Source: Deltaproteobacteria bacterium (lineage in GTDB: Bacteria > Desulfobacterota > Desulfobacteria > Desulfobacterales > C00003060). From it: a DNA stretch of 20,986 bases. This document shows, piece by piece, positions 1 to 8,030 of the stretch. A model generated the notes under the pieces. It saw nothing but the letters and a program-made list of their open reading frames with translations, was not told the DNA's origin and searched no databases. Where the stretch lies: contig JAFDFO010000047.1 in NCBI GenBank assembly GCA_019309815.1, forward strand, positions 1-20,986, given 5' to 3'. The position numbers and the translations under genes were made by a program. Numbering within the stretch: position 1 is the first letter of the stretch; the number at the start of each line of letters is the position of its first letter.

Positions 1-2
1 AA

Positions 3-458
3 TTTGCAAGGAAGGTCTTTAACGAAGCAAAGGATTCAGAGTATTCCATTGGTGATTTTGCAGCACAGTTCTATCAGATCAGCGGGGGGCAACAGTCGGT
101 GCTTATTTCATACCTGGACGTCCTTTTCAGGATAGCAGCAGCAGACAACAGGTTGCATCCTGCTGAAGAATCTGCTCTGAACAGGGTCAAAGAGATCTTT
201 CACATTAGCGATCAGCAATTCAATAATATCAAAGCCGTCTATTTCAAAGACGTTGACGGTTATTACCAGGTACTGAACTGTACGCCGGATAGTACAGATC
301 GGGAGCTTAAGACGAATTACAAGAAACTCGTCAAAGATTTTCATCCGGACACGATCGTATCCAAAGGGCTTCCCGAGGAATTTACAGAATTTGCTACCAG
401 GAGGTTTCAGGAAATCCAGGAAGCCTACGACACAATCAGGCAGGAGCGGAAGCTCTGA
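3..458 (+). CDS. TerB/J-domain co-chaperone, DjlA-like (5' end outside window)
   Basis: This is the C-terminal 151 residues of a protein whose reading frame is open from base 3, so the gene begins upstream of the window. A GTG at 99 is only an internal codon. The first part (about residues 1-75) is helical and acidic, with the DxRLHPAEE pattern of the TerB-like domain. The second part (about 80-150) is a J-domain that begins with YYQVLNCTPDSTDRELKTNY and carries the HPD tripeptide within DFHPDTIV. The HPD loop is what stimulates DnaK ATPase in this family. TerB followed by a C-terminal J-domain is the architecture of DjlA co-chaperones, but the N-terminal membrane anchor of true DjlA would lie outside the window, so it cannot be checked. 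A DJ-1 gene follows 39 bases later on the same strand. Confidence 0.85.
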   Translation, partial: FARKVFNEAKDSEYSIGDFAAQFYQISGGQQSVLISYLDVLFRIAAADNRLHPAEESALNRVKEIFHISDQQFNNIKAVYFKDVDGYYQVLNCTPDSTDRELKTNYKKLVKDFHPDTIVSKGLPEEFTEFATRRFQEIQEAYDTIRQERKL

Positions 459-497
459 GATCAAGGTCCCTGATGAAACGCCGGAAGGGAGAATAAC

Positions 498-1046
498 ATG
501 TCCAAACAAGTTCTCGTCCCCATCGCAGACGGTACTGAAGAACTGGAAGCGGTATGCATCATCGATGTACTGAGACGAGCGGGTGCGTCTGTAACGGTGG
601 CATCCGTGGGTAATATGCAGATTACTGCTTCGCGAGGCGTCAAACTGGTAGCAGATAAAAAGATTGCTGATTGTGTGGCCGACAAATACGATCTCATTGT
701 GTTGCCTGGCGGGATTCCCGGCGCCGAGCACCTTCGAGATTCAAAGGAATTGGAGATCCTCCTGAGGCAGCAACAAGAGCAGGGCAGGTGGTATGGGGCC
801 ATCTGTGCCTCGCCTGCGGTCGTGTTTCAACACCATGGGCTTCTGGGCCAAACGCGAGCCACGTGTTATCCCAGCTACATGGATAAGCTGGAGAATGCGG
901 ACACGGCTGAGTCCAGAGTGGTTGTTGATGAAAAGTGTGTAACGAGCCGGGGCCCTGGAACCGCTTTAGAGTTTTCGCTGAAGCTGGTTGAATTGCTCTA
1001 CGGGGAGGAAAAGGCAAAAGAGGTCGCCGAGGCAATGGTAGCATAA
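498..1046 (+). CDS. DJ-1/PfpI (YajL/ThiJ) family protein
   Basis: A 182-residue protein matching the usual length of the DJ-1 clade. Visible hallmarks are the N-terminal strand with the DGTEELE motif (Glu15 in the position of human DJ-1 Glu18), the VLPGGIPGA loop at about 69-76, and the nucleophile elbow AICASP with Cys103. The oxidisable Cys with its partner Glu is the family's reactive site. Members are described as deglycases, chaperones or redox sensors, and the sequence cannot separate these. The ATG has a purine-rich ribosome site (GGAAGGGAGA, 482-491) about 6 bases upstream. It follows the J-domain gene and precedes a TfoX-like gene, which fits a stress or thiol-protection setting. Cytoplasmic; no signal peptide. 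Confidence 0.9.
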   Translation: MSKQVLVPIADGTEELEAVCIIDVLRRAGASVTVASVGNMQITASRGVKLVADKKIADCVADKYDLIVLPGGIPGAEHLRDSKELEILLRQQQEQGRWYGAICASPAVVFQHHGLLGQTRATCYPSYMDKLENADTAESRVVVDEKCVTSRGPGTALEFSLKLVELLYGEEKAKEVAEAMVA

Positions 1047-1110
1047 AAGGTCTTACACCTTCAGCCAATGACCGGTAGCTGATACCCAAAGATGATGAAA
1101 TGTTTATTCC

Positions 1111-1482
1111 ATGGCAAAAGAAAATGAATTCGTGACACATCTTGTGGAATTGCTTGAACCCCTGGGTCCTGTGCAGGCAAAGGCAATGTTCGGTGGGTTT
1201 GGGATTTACCTCAAGGGCCTCATGTTCGGCCTTGTGGCAGATGACACGTTCTATTTGAAGGTGGATGAGAAAAACCGCCCGGACTATGAGGAGAAGGGTC
1301 TCGGGCCATTTACCTACCAAAGGGGAGGCAAGAAGTTCGCCATGTCGTACTATCGAGCCCCTGGCGAGGCCATAGATGATGCGCACGATCTTTGCGCGTG
1401 GGCAAAAAAGGCATACGATGCAGCCATTCGGGTTGCTGGACATAAGAAGAGGAAGAAACCTGGAAAGAAGAGCTCGAGGTAA
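1111..1482 (+). CDS. TfoX/Sxy N-terminal domain protein
   Basis: 123 residues, essentially one TfoX N-terminal domain. Diagnostic segments are LEPLGPVQAKAMFGGFGIYL near residue 15, the FGLVADDTFYLKVDE stretch, and PFTYQRGGKKFAMSYYRAP. The C-terminal domain found in full-length Sxy competence regulators is absent; the protein instead ends in a basic tail (HKKRKKPGKKSSR). Stand-alone TfoX_N proteins are widespread in bacteria without known competence and their role is unclear, so a transformation function should not be assumed. The stop codon overlaps the first possible start of the CoADR gene (TAATG at 1480-1484), which indicates translational coupling. Confidence 0.85.
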   Translation: MAKENEFVTHLVELLEPLGPVQAKAMFGGFGIYLKGLMFGLVADDTFYLKVDEKNRPDYEEKGLGPFTYQRGGKKFAMSYYRAPGEAIDDAHDLCAWAKKAYDAAIRVAGHKKRKKPGKKSSR

Positions 1483-3158
1483 TGGATAAGATGAGGCTCG
1501 TAATTGTGGGAGGGGTTGCTGCAGGGGCTTCTGCTGCAGCCAAGGCGCGGCGGTGCAACGAAGAAGCGGATATCATCCTGTATGAGATGGGGGAGGATAT
1601 CTCCTATGCGACTTGTGGCCTCCCTTACTATCTTTCCGGCATCATATCCAAAAGGAACCACTTGCTGGTCACCAGTGCGAAGTTCTTCAAACAGAGATTC
1701 AATGTGGACGTCAGGACCAATCACCAAGTCCTGTCGATTGATCGCAATCCACAGACTGTCCAAGTCAAGAACTTGACTACAGGAGAAATTGCAGAAGAAA
1801 GGTATGACCGGCTCATCCTGGCCACCGGGGCAACGCCTGTCATCCCACCTCTGCCCGGGGTAGGGCTTCCTTTTGTCTTTACCTTGAAGACGCTGGAAGA
1901 CACAGACCGCATTTTTGCGCATTTGGAGAACAAGAAGCCGAAGACTGCCGTCGTGATTGGGGGCGGGCTTATAGGGATGGAAGCGGTTGAAAACCTGGTG
2001 CACAGGGGAACCAGGGTTTCAGTGGTCGAATTCATGCCGCAGGTTCTTCCATTTCTGGATAGAGAAATGGCGGAAGTAGTTCATCATCATTTGCAGCAAA
2101 AAAACGTTGACCTTTATTTGTCCGAAAAAGTGACCAGCATCGAAGATAGGGAAGGGCGGGGATGGGTGCTAACGGGCGGAGGAAGGGAGTTGCCGGCCGA
2201 CCTGGTTATCCTGTCGGCCGGGATTAAGCCTAACACCGAACTGGCCGAGGATGCCGGCCTGCGCATAGGGGTGAGTGGAGGGATAGCGGTAGATGAATTT
2301 ATGCAAACGAACGACCCCAAAATATTGGCTGCTGGCGACTGCGTGGAGAGTTTGAACCTGGTGACCGGAAAACCGGCTCTAATCCCCATGGGATCGGCTG
2401 CCAATAAGGAAGGGAGGGCAGCGGGGGGCAACGCCATGGGGCGACACATTGCCGTAAAGGGTTTTACCGGAACGGTTATTGTGAAGGTCTTTGATCTGGC
2501 TGTGGCAAAAACCGGTCTGTCCGAAAAAGAGGCCGTCTCCGAAGGGTTTGTCCCACTGGTCACGTATGTTCTGTCCGAAGATCACGCTGGCTACTACCCC
2601 GGTGCCGAGACGGTTCAGATCAAGACGGTTGCAGACCGGGGCTCTGGGCGTCTTCTTGGGTCGCAAGTGATCGGAAAACAAGGCGTTGATAAACGTATCG
2701 ACGTCATGGCCACAGCCATTTACAATGGAATGGCCTTGGAGGATCTCCTTCAACTCGATCTCGCCTATGCGCCACCCTATTCCTCTGCCAGAGACCCGGT
2801 AATAGTTGCCGGAGCTCTTGGACAGAACTTCTATGTCGGGGACTGGGTTCCTGTAACACCCGCTGAACTCCATGAGAAGATGGAAAGGGGAGACGATTTC
2901 ATCCTGCTCGATACACGAACGGCGCGGGAGTTGAAAAAAACAGGTATCATCCCCGGAGCCCGTCACATCCATATCGATGACCTTCGGAAAAGAGCCACGG
3001 ACCTGGATCCGGAAAAGGAGATTATCCTTTATTGTGCGGTTGGGCTGAGATCATACGTTGGACACCGCCTCCTTGCCATGAAGGGTTTCGAGAATCTCAG
3101 GACTCTCACCGGCGGCATCTACAGCTGGATCTATCCGAAAGAGCCTTACCGGGGATAA
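1482..3158 (+). CDS. CoA-disulfide / persulfide reductase with C-terminal rhodanese domain
   Basis: A 558-residue flavoenzyme. Residues 5-35 form the FAD Rossmann motif (VIVGGVAAGASAA). Cys45 in SYATCGLPYYLSG is the single redox cysteine typical of CoA-disulfide reductases. The NAD(P)H Rossmann motif is VVIGGGLIGMEA at about 157-168, and ILAAGDCVE is the second FAD-contact motif. Residues about 460-558 are a rhodanese domain with Cys518 in the loop CAVGLRS. This fusion matches the CoADR-RHD or Npsr group, which reduces CoA disulfides and persulfides with NAD(P)H and is known from sulfur-metabolising bacteria. The start could be ATG 1482 (overlapping the TfoX stop) or ATG 1491, the latter better spaced from GAGGT at 1476-1480. 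All key cysteines are present. Substrate preference cannot be told from sequence. Confidence 0.92.
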   Translation: MDKMRLVIVGGVAAGASAAAKARRCNEEADIILYEMGEDISYATCGLPYYLSGIISKRNHLLVTSAKFFKQRFNVDVRTNHQVLSIDRNPQTVQVKNLTTGEIAEERYDRLILATGATPVIPPLPGVGLPFVFTLKTLEDTDRIFAHLENKKPKTAVVIGGGLIGMEAVENLVHRGTRVSVVEFMPQVLPFLDREMAEVVHHHLQQKNVDLYLSEKVTSIEDREGRGWVLTGGGRELPADLVILSAGIKPNTELAEDAGLRIGVSGGIAVDEFMQTNDPKILAAGDCVESLNLVTGKPALIPMGSAANKEGRAAGGNAMGRHIAVKGFTGTVIVKVFDLAVAKTGLSEKEAVSEGFVPLVTYVLSEDHAGYYPGAETVQIKTVADRGSGRLLGSQVIGKQGVDKRIDVMATAIYNGMALEDLLQLDLAYAPPYSSARDPVIVAGALGQNFYVGDWVPVTPAELHEKMERGDDFILLDTRTARELKKTGIIPGARHIHIDDLRKRATDLDPEKEIILYCAVGLRSYVGHRLLAMKGFENLRTLTGGIYSWIYPKEPYRG

Positions 3159-3447
3159 ACGTCTCCCTCCTTGCATCCGAAAACCACGCCGCAGAGGGTA
3201 GCGCAACACAACCTTTAGCAACTCACAGAAAAAGCTGACAATGTCTCAGTTAAAACCGCACGCCTCATGTTATTCATTAAGGTATTTTGCACCCGCCAGG
3301 CCTCAAGACGGAATCATTCCAAATCATTGAATCACCGTTACAGTTGTGATATACATGGCAGACAATGTTTGATTGAGAACAGAGGCGTTGCGCTCATTTT
3401 GTCTCCAGGGGCCAATCTATGTGGCTAAACCCCGGAAGGAGTGGCAG
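3159..3447. other. Intergenic region with one weak promoter candidate
   Basis: 289 bases between the CoADR-rhodanese gene and the zinc-ribbon membrane protein. I see no convincing coding sequence on either strand and no strong terminator hairpin. The only signal is the weak promoter-like pair annotated at 3327-3355. An upstream extension of the next gene (GTG or other starts from 3373) is possible but lacks a ribosome site. Confidence 0.4.
3327..3355 (+). promoter_or_regulatory. Candidate sigma-70-type promoter
   Basis: TTGAAT (3327-3332) and TATACA (3350-3355) are separated by 17 bases, each matching 4 of 6 consensus positions. It lies about 90 bases before the ATG of the small zinc-ribbon membrane protein, after a gap that separates it from the CoADR gene. 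Weak evidence; such matches occur by chance. Confidence 0.25.
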
Positions 3448-3750
3448 ATGAACGTACGTTCAGTCATAAACAAGGGCAAGCGGAGGATTTCCCTCGTTGC
3501 GTATTTGGGAGTTGCTTTGTTCTTCGTTGGGATCCTGCTGAGTCTGATCAATCGTGACATGTTCACGCTGGCCCTTATAGGCTTCTGCCTAACGCTTGTC
3601 GCCATGGTTTATGCTTTTTTTGCCATTCCCTGCCCCAGATGTAGGACGGCGTGGGGGTATGTTGCGATGTATTCAGGGGGACTATTCTCAATTTCCAAGA
3701 AGATCAAATTCTGCCCTTACTGCGGTGTCGATATAGATTCAGACGCTTGA
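3448..3750 (+). CDS. Small two-helix membrane protein with C-terminal zinc ribbon
   Basis: 100 residues from ATG 3448, chosen because GGAAGGAG (3434-3441) sits 6 bases upstream; a 25-residue longer reading from 3373 has no ribosome site. A basic N-terminus (NKGKRR) is followed by two hydrophobic helices, at about 18-36 (VAYLGVALFFVGILLSLI) and 41-61. The C-terminal part carries CPRC and, 30 or so residues later, CPYC, which is the four-Cys pattern of a rubredoxin-like zinc ribbon. The positive N-terminus and the helical hairpin suggest both ends face the cytoplasm. I do not recognise a named family; the function is unknown. Confidence 0.65.
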   Translation: MNVRSVINKGKRRISLVAYLGVALFFVGILLSLINRDMFTLALIGFCLTLVAMVYAFFAIPCPRCRTAWGYVAMYSGGLFSISKKIKFCPYCGVDIDSDA

Positions 3751-3871
3751 GAGAAGGGGGGCTGAATTTGAGAACTGTTGTCGTAGTTATGTTTTGTATT
3801 TTCCTAAAAACCAGGCAGACTCAGAGATTCCGATTCTGAGCCAAAGTACCGAGGAGTTGGAGATTGTGGCA

Positions 3872-3955
3872 ATGGTGAGAGGATTGCTTGGTTCGAGGAC
3901 GAGACTCAATGGGAAATGGAAGGTTGCGGAGCTTCCAGTGACACCTGACAAGTGA
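3872..3955 (+). CDS. Possible very short ORF upstream of the Cys-rich gene
   Basis: A 27-codon reading frame starting at ATG 3872, with GGAG 9 bases upstream (3859-3862) and a stop that sits directly before the ribosome site of the next gene. The frame is open back to 3737 without a better start. No family is recognised. It could be a translated leader or noncoding sequence; I rate noncoding as more likely. Confidence 0.15.
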   Translation: MVRGLLGSRTRLNGKWKVAELPVTPDK

Positions 3956-3974
3956 CGGAAGGAGCAATATCGGG

Positions 3975-4361
3975 ATGATCAAGTTCACGTGCGATGCCTG
4001 CGGAAAAGACATATCAAAAAAGATCCACTGCTCTATAAGGCAGTTCTATCCGATTGACCATTTCAAGAAGGAACCACCAGGGGGGGTCGGCCTGGGTGCC
4101 ATGCGCAGGCATGTTCCTGTGGGGCGTGGTACCGCTGAGTACCAAGCACATAGAGTTTGTTTTGACGTGAAGCTCCTTGATGAGTTTTCCAAGGTTATGC
4201 ACGCTCATGCCTGGGAGATATCATCTGCCAGAATCCACTGCAGCAAATGTGCCGCAAAAAATGGACGCAGGAAAAAAGGGAAAGTAGTAACGATTTTTAC
4301 GAGAATTGAGGGTAGGTCGGACGGGGCATCTGTTTCAGCAGACAGTCCTCGGCCATCATAG
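3975..4361 (+). CDS. Hypothetical protein with two CxxC pairs
   Basis: 128 residues, not recognised. CDAC at residues 6-9 and CSKC near residue 91 could together bind one zinc ion. The first pair is in a zinc-finger-like beginning (FTCDACGKDIS). The middle is polar and rich in Gly and His, and the last 30 residues are basic then low complexity (SDGASVSADSPRPS), which looks disordered. A ribosome site GGAAGGAG lies at 3957-3964, 10 bases before the ATG. There is no signal peptide or membrane segment. The response regulator begins 75 bases downstream, but nothing ties the two functionally. Confidence 0.55.
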   Translation: MIKFTCDACGKDISKKIHCSIRQFYPIDHFKKEPPGGVGLGAMRRHVPVGRGTAEYQAHRVCFDVKLLDEFSKVMHAHAWEISSARIHCSKCAAKNGRRKKGKVVTIFTRIEGRSDGASVSADSPRPS

Positions 4362-4436
4362 CTGTGCTGATTTACTGTAATAGTAAGAAAACTCGAACTG
4401 GAGCTGACGTTTGAACACCTGTGAGGTGAAACAAAG

Positions 4437-4892
4437 ATGGGCAAAGAACCTTTTGTTGTACTTATGGCTGAAGACAACGAACATGACATTGTGGCCACCA
4501 AACGGGCGTGGAAGAAGCACTACATTGCCAACCCGCTCTATATCGTAACCGACGGTGAAGAGTGCTTAGACTTTCTTCGCAAGAAGGGGAAGTATAGCGA
4601 ACCGGGAGCCGCTCCCCGACCCGGGATCCTCCTCCTCGACATCAACATGCCGAAGATGGACGGACTTGCCGTTCTAACGGAAATCAGAAAGGACGAGGAT
4701 TTACGTCGTTTACCCGTCATCATTCTCACCACATCAAAGGCCGAAGAAGATCGACTCAAGGGCTATGACCTAGGCGTCAATGCCTACGTTGTCAAGCCGG
4801 TCGGATTCGAGAACTTCTCCGAGGCCGTGCGGACAATCAGCCTCTTCTGGCAGCTGGTTGAACTTCCAGAAGGGGGTCACGTGCATTCATGA
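4437..4892 (+). CDS. Single-domain response regulator (Rcp1/CheY-like)
   Basis: 151 residues forming one receiver domain with no output domain. The acidic pair is Glu12-Asp13 (MAEDNEHD), the phosphoacceptor is Asp68 in LLLDINMPKMDG, the conserved Thr is in IILTTSKAEEDR and the Lys in YVVKPVGF. The insertion around residues 50-62 (KKGKYSEPGAAPRP) and the overall pattern match the Rcp1-like receivers that partner phytochrome-type (Cph1-like) histidine kinases. A kinase with a Cph1-like catalytic core is encoded 4 kb downstream at 8963, so the two could be partners. That is an inference, as they are not in one operon. The output is probably by protein-protein contact. Confidence 0.9.
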   Translation: MGKEPFVVLMAEDNEHDIVATKRAWKKHYIANPLYIVTDGEECLDFLRKKGKYSEPGAAPRPGILLLDINMPKMDGLAVLTEIRKDEDLRRLPVIILTTSKAEEDRLKGYDLGVNAYVVKPVGFENFSEAVRTISLFWQLVELPEGGHVHS

Positions 4893-5124
4893 AAACGTGG
4901 CATTCTGCTGTGGATCCGGAGTGATTTGAGACAATAGGAATCATGATGTATCCATAGACTGTGTTCGAGAAATTCTGGGAAGATACCAATCATTTGATGA
5001 AGCTATGGCGGGGGAGGGGATGTAGGCTCAGAAGATAGAAGTTTCCGGGTTTTCCGAACGCTTTTCTGCCATAGAAAGAGATGCGGGCCACTCTGCTTGG
5101 TTATCGCCAGGAGGTGGAAACGTT
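4893..5124. other. Intergenic region before the DUF2779 gene
   Basis: 232 bases with no supportable gene, terminator or repeat. The DUF2779 frame is open upstream to a stop at 5023, but contains no ATG, GTG or TTG there. This supports the GTG at 5125 as the start. Confidence 0.4.
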
Positions 5125-6630
5125 GTGATAGAAGGAAGACCTTCAGGCTCCCGTCTGTCTCCCCCACTTTCCAAATCCCGTTTCATCGCTGGACTCCAGT
5201 GCCCCCTTCGACTGTGGCATCTGTGCTACAGCCGTCAACTTGCTTCCCCAGTGTCACCTGCGCAGCAAGCAATTTTTAAAGTGGGCCATGAGGTGGGCAG
5301 ACTGGCGACCGGCCTCTATCCTGGAGGCGTTCTTGTCAAAGAGGACCACTTCCAACACGACAAGGCTGTGGAGAGTACGCGAACCGCCATCGAAGACTCA
5401 GGTGTCCCGGCTATCTATGAAGCAGCTTTCGTGCACGAAGGCGTCCGTGTCCGGGTGGATATACTGGAAAGGCTTAGCACAGGCAGGTGGAATCTCATCG
5501 AGGTGAAGTCATCCACGTCAGTAAAACAGGTTCACCTGCCAGATGTCGCGGTCCAGCGTTATGTGGTGCAAGGCTCAGGTCATACTATCCAGCAGTGTGG
5601 GATTTTGCACCTGAACAATCAATATGTCTATCAGGGGGGGGATCTTGACTTGGAGGCCCTTTTTTCCTTCTCCGACCTCATGGAGCAGATCGTGGCCTTG
5701 GAAGACGAGATTCCTGTGAAGCTCGGTCAATTACGGGAGATGCTGTTGCATACATCCCCGCCGGATGTTCACCCGTCACGAATTTGCAAGACACCCTACG
5801 TCTGTGAGTTCTTGGAGCATTGTACCAGGGAGAAGCCCGAATTTTGGATCATTGAACTCTCCGGGATCAACCAGGAAAGGCTGGACGAGTTGGCAGAGAT
5901 GAATGTCGAAGACATCAGGGATATCCCGGAATCCTTCCCATTGACTTCTATTCAAACGCGTATCAGGGACACCGTGCTGAGCGGGACCTGGTACGTGGAC
6001 GCCAGGCTATCGGATGAGCTGAGAGACGTCGAATATCCGGCTCACTTCCTGGATTTCGAGACAATGGGCGCCGCAATCCCTCGCTATGCAGGCACCCGGC
6101 CGTACCAGGCCCTCCCTTTCCAATGGTCCGACCACGTTTTATATGAGGACGGGACGATTGTTCATCAACAGTATCTCTGCGAAAAGGACGAGGACCCCCG
6201 TGAGGCATTTGCCATAAGCCTCCTTAAGGCTTTGGGTAAGAAGGGAACCATTTTTGTCTTCACTATGTACGAGAAGGAAGTGATCAGACAACTTGCCGAA
6301 TTCTTCCCTCAGCACTGCAACCAACTGCTGTCAACCGTGGATCGGTTCAAGGATTTGCATGCACTGATCAGGAAGCACGTTTATCACCCGGATTTCCATG
6401 GATCGTTTTCGCTAAAATCGGTACTCCCGGCACTGATCCCTTCCATGGGGTACGGAGACCTGGCCATTCAGAATGGGCAGCACGCTTCTGTGGAGTACTT
6501 GCGAGTGCTTGACCCGGATACTTTGCCGGAGGAGAGGGCAGAGATCAAAAGAGCCTTGTTGGCGTACTGCGCCAACGATACCCTGGGCTTGGTCAGGATT
6601 CGCGAAGAACTGCTGAATCGAATCCAATAA
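5125..6630 (+). CDS. DUF2779 protein: Cas4-like nuclease fused to DEDD-type exonuclease
   Basis: 501 residues starting at GTG 5125, fixed by a strong ribosome site AGGAGGTGG (5109-5117) 7 bases upstream. The N-terminal half resembles a Cas4/AddB-type PD-(D/E)XK nuclease. It has Asp112 (RVDIL) and Glu126-x-Lys128 (LIEVKSS). Four cysteines could hold a 4Fe-4S cluster: Cys26 in QCPLRLW and Cys221-x5-Cys227-x5-Cys233. The C-terminal half, the DUF2779 region, looks like a DEDDy 3'-5' exonuclease: Asp310 and Glu312 in FLDFETM, an Asp in FKDLHALI, and Tyr481-x3-Asp485 in YCANDT. All catalytic positions of both folds look intact. The gene stands alone; no cas genes or helicase are nearby. Its substrate is unknown; a role in DNA or RNA processing or defence is inferred from the folds only. 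Confidence 0.85.
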   Translation: MIEGRPSGSRLSPPLSKSRFIAGLQCPLRLWHLCYSRQLASPVSPAQQAIFKVGHEVGRLATGLYPGGVLVKEDHFQHDKAVESTRTAIEDSGVPAIYEAAFVHEGVRVRVDILERLSTGRWNLIEVKSSTSVKQVHLPDVAVQRYVVQGSGHTIQQCGILHLNNQYVYQGGDLDLEALFSFSDLMEQIVALEDEIPVKLGQLREMLLHTSPPDVHPSRICKTPYVCEFLEHCTREKPEFWIIELSGINQERLDELAEMNVEDIRDIPESFPLTSIQTRIRDTVLSGTWYVDARLSDELRDVEYPAHFLDFETMGAAIPRYAGTRPYQALPFQWSDHVLYEDGTIVHQQYLCEKDEDPREAFAISLLKALGKKGTIFVFTMYEKEVIRQLAEFFPQHCNQLLSTVDRFKDLHALIRKHVYHPDFHGSFSLKSVLPALIPSMGYGDLAIQNGQHASVEYLRVLDPDTLPEERAEIKRALLAYCANDTLGLVRIREELLNRIQ

Positions 6631-6833
6631 GAATATAGGCCTGTAGTGTCTCGGGAGCCGATCGGTGATGTAAACAGACGACCTTGCACGTCGGGTCAGG
6701 CCACCTGCAAACTACAGCATTTTCTGAACAAAAATACGGTATTCACCCCATTTAGTTCCCAAGACAGTTCTGGCAGACTCTTGTTCATTCAATCTGCATG
6801 GAGGTGTCTTAGGACATCCGAAAGGAGGCTCTA

Positions 6834-7349
6834 ATGAACGAGCGAAAAGGAATTGTGACGATGAAGGGTAACCCGGTGACTCTTGTGGGAACTGAAGTCA
6901 AAGTTGGCGATGCAGCACCGGACTGCATCGCCCTGGACAACGATCTCAATCCAGTGCGTCTTTCCTCTTACATCGGAAAGATCTGTGTCATTTCCTGTGT
7001 TCCGTCCCTGGATACACCGGTATGCGATTTGGAAACCAAGGTTTTCAACCAGGAGGCCAGCCGTCTAAGTGAGAACGTCATCATTCTCACGGTTAGCATG
7101 GACCTGCCGTTCGCCCAGAAACGCTGGTGTGCGGCAGAAGGTGTGGACCGCGTTCAGACGCTTTCCGACCATCGCGATGCCTCGTTCGGCACATCTTTTG
7201 GCGTGCTTATTAAAGAGTTGCGGTTACTGGCCAGGGCGGTCTTTGTTGTTGATCAAGAGGGTACTATTCAGTATGTTCAAATAGTAAGCGAAATCACAAA
7301 CGAGCCAAATTATGAGGAAATATGGGGGGCCCTGAAGGGGTTATCCTAA
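6834..7349 (+). CDS. tpx: Thiol peroxidase (atypical 2-Cys peroxiredoxin)
   Basis: 171 residues. The peroxidatic cysteine is Cys64 in the signature PSLDTPVCD and the resolving cysteine is Cys99 in KRWCAAEG. The spacing of 35 residues is close to the Cys61/Cys95 pair of E. coli Tpx. Tpx reduces hydrogen peroxide and alkyl hydroperoxides with electrons from thioredoxin in the cytoplasm or periplasm; no signal peptide is seen here. AAAGGAGG lies about 6 bases before ATG 6834. The gene is separated from its neighbours by about 200 and 138 bases and may be transcribed alone. Confidence 0.95.
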   Translation: MNERKGIVTMKGNPVTLVGTEVKVGDAAPDCIALDNDLNPVRLSSYIGKICVISCVPSLDTPVCDLETKVFNQEASRLSENVIILTVSMDLPFAQKRWCAAEGVDRVQTLSDHRDASFGTSFGVLIKELRLLARAVFVVDQEGTIQYVQIVSEITNEPNYEEIWGALKGLS

Positions 7350-7487
7350 AAGGATAGCGACGGAGATGCCTCGCACTTTAGTCCATATCAAACGCTGATT
7401 GTCTGATAGAGCTCGGGGCGTGTGAACTCTGCGAGCATAACGGAGCCGATGCCATGAGACGAATAGTCGGTGAAGGAGTCAGGAATA

Positions 7488-7994
7488 ATGAATAGAAAGC
7501 TTGTATTGCCCGTCATTTGTTTAGTCGTTCTAGTATTGACAGGTCAGACGTTGGCTGACAACTCTCTCGAGCCTGCCGAGAAGCTATTTGCTGAACAAGA
7601 GTATAAAAAGGCCATTGGTCATCTGGATAAAGTGACGAAAGAGAATCCCTCTAGTTTAGAAGGTTGGCTTCTTATGGGGAAATGTTACACTGCATTAGGG
7701 AAGGAAAAAAAGGCAGTGAAGGCATATACGAAAGCAATTCAAATTAATCCTGATCATGAAGAGGCCAACTTCCTCATCGGAATGAGTTACAGCCTGTTAG
7801 AAGCGCATGGCAATGCGATTGAAGCATTCAAGAGAGTCATTGAAATCAATCCCGAGAATGCACAGGCCCATTTTTCCCTGGGAGTTAGTTATGATCAAAT
7901 TGCCAGGCTGACCGATGCTTTCGAGCAATACAAGATTCTCAGGGCCTTGGATCCAAAGCTTGCAGATGATTTGCGCACCATTATTATGGACTAA
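7488..7994 (+). CDS. Exported TPR-repeat protein
   Basis: 168 residues from ATG 7488, chosen over GTG 7470 because GAAGGAG (7472-7478) lies 9 bases upstream and the protein then begins with a clean signal peptide. It has a basic start (MNRK), a hydrophobic core (LVLPVICLVVLVLTG) and a likely cleavage after QTLA. The mature part is made of three to four tetratricopeptide repeats, each with the W/L-G-Y-A-P spacing, for example GWLLMGKCYTALGKEKKAVK and ANFLIGMSYSLLEAHGNAIE. It should be periplasmic and bind protein partners; the partner is unknown. A MITE-like element begins 36 bases after the stop. Confidence 0.85.
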   Translation: MNRKLVLPVICLVVLVLTGQTLADNSLEPAEKLFAEQEYKKAIGHLDKVTKENPSSLEGWLLMGKCYTALGKEKKAVKAYTKAIQINPDHEEANFLIGMSYSLLEAHGNAIEAFKRVIEINPENAQAHFSLGVSYDQIARLTDAFEQYKILRALDPKLADDLRTIIMD

Positions 7995-8030
7995 TAGAGG
8001 CCAGTGGTTTTCACGGAGCATCGCGAAGAC

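Noticed and set aside
99..458. GTG 99 as the start of the J-domain gene
   Set aside because: The frame is open to the left edge and the upstream residues continue the TerB-like domain, so the gene starts outside the window.
694..1443. A 249-codon ORF on the - strand
   Set aside because: It is antisense to the DJ-1 and TfoX-like genes, both with clear motifs; its own translation shows no recognisable domain.
3820..3840. Hairpin CTCAGA/TCTGAG as a terminator
   Set aside because: The stem is only 6 bp with a 9-base loop and no T-run follows.
5125..6630. Taking the Cas4-like domain as part of a CRISPR-Cas locus
   Set aside because: No other cas gene and no repeat-spacer array is present; DUF2779 fusions occur outside CRISPR loci.
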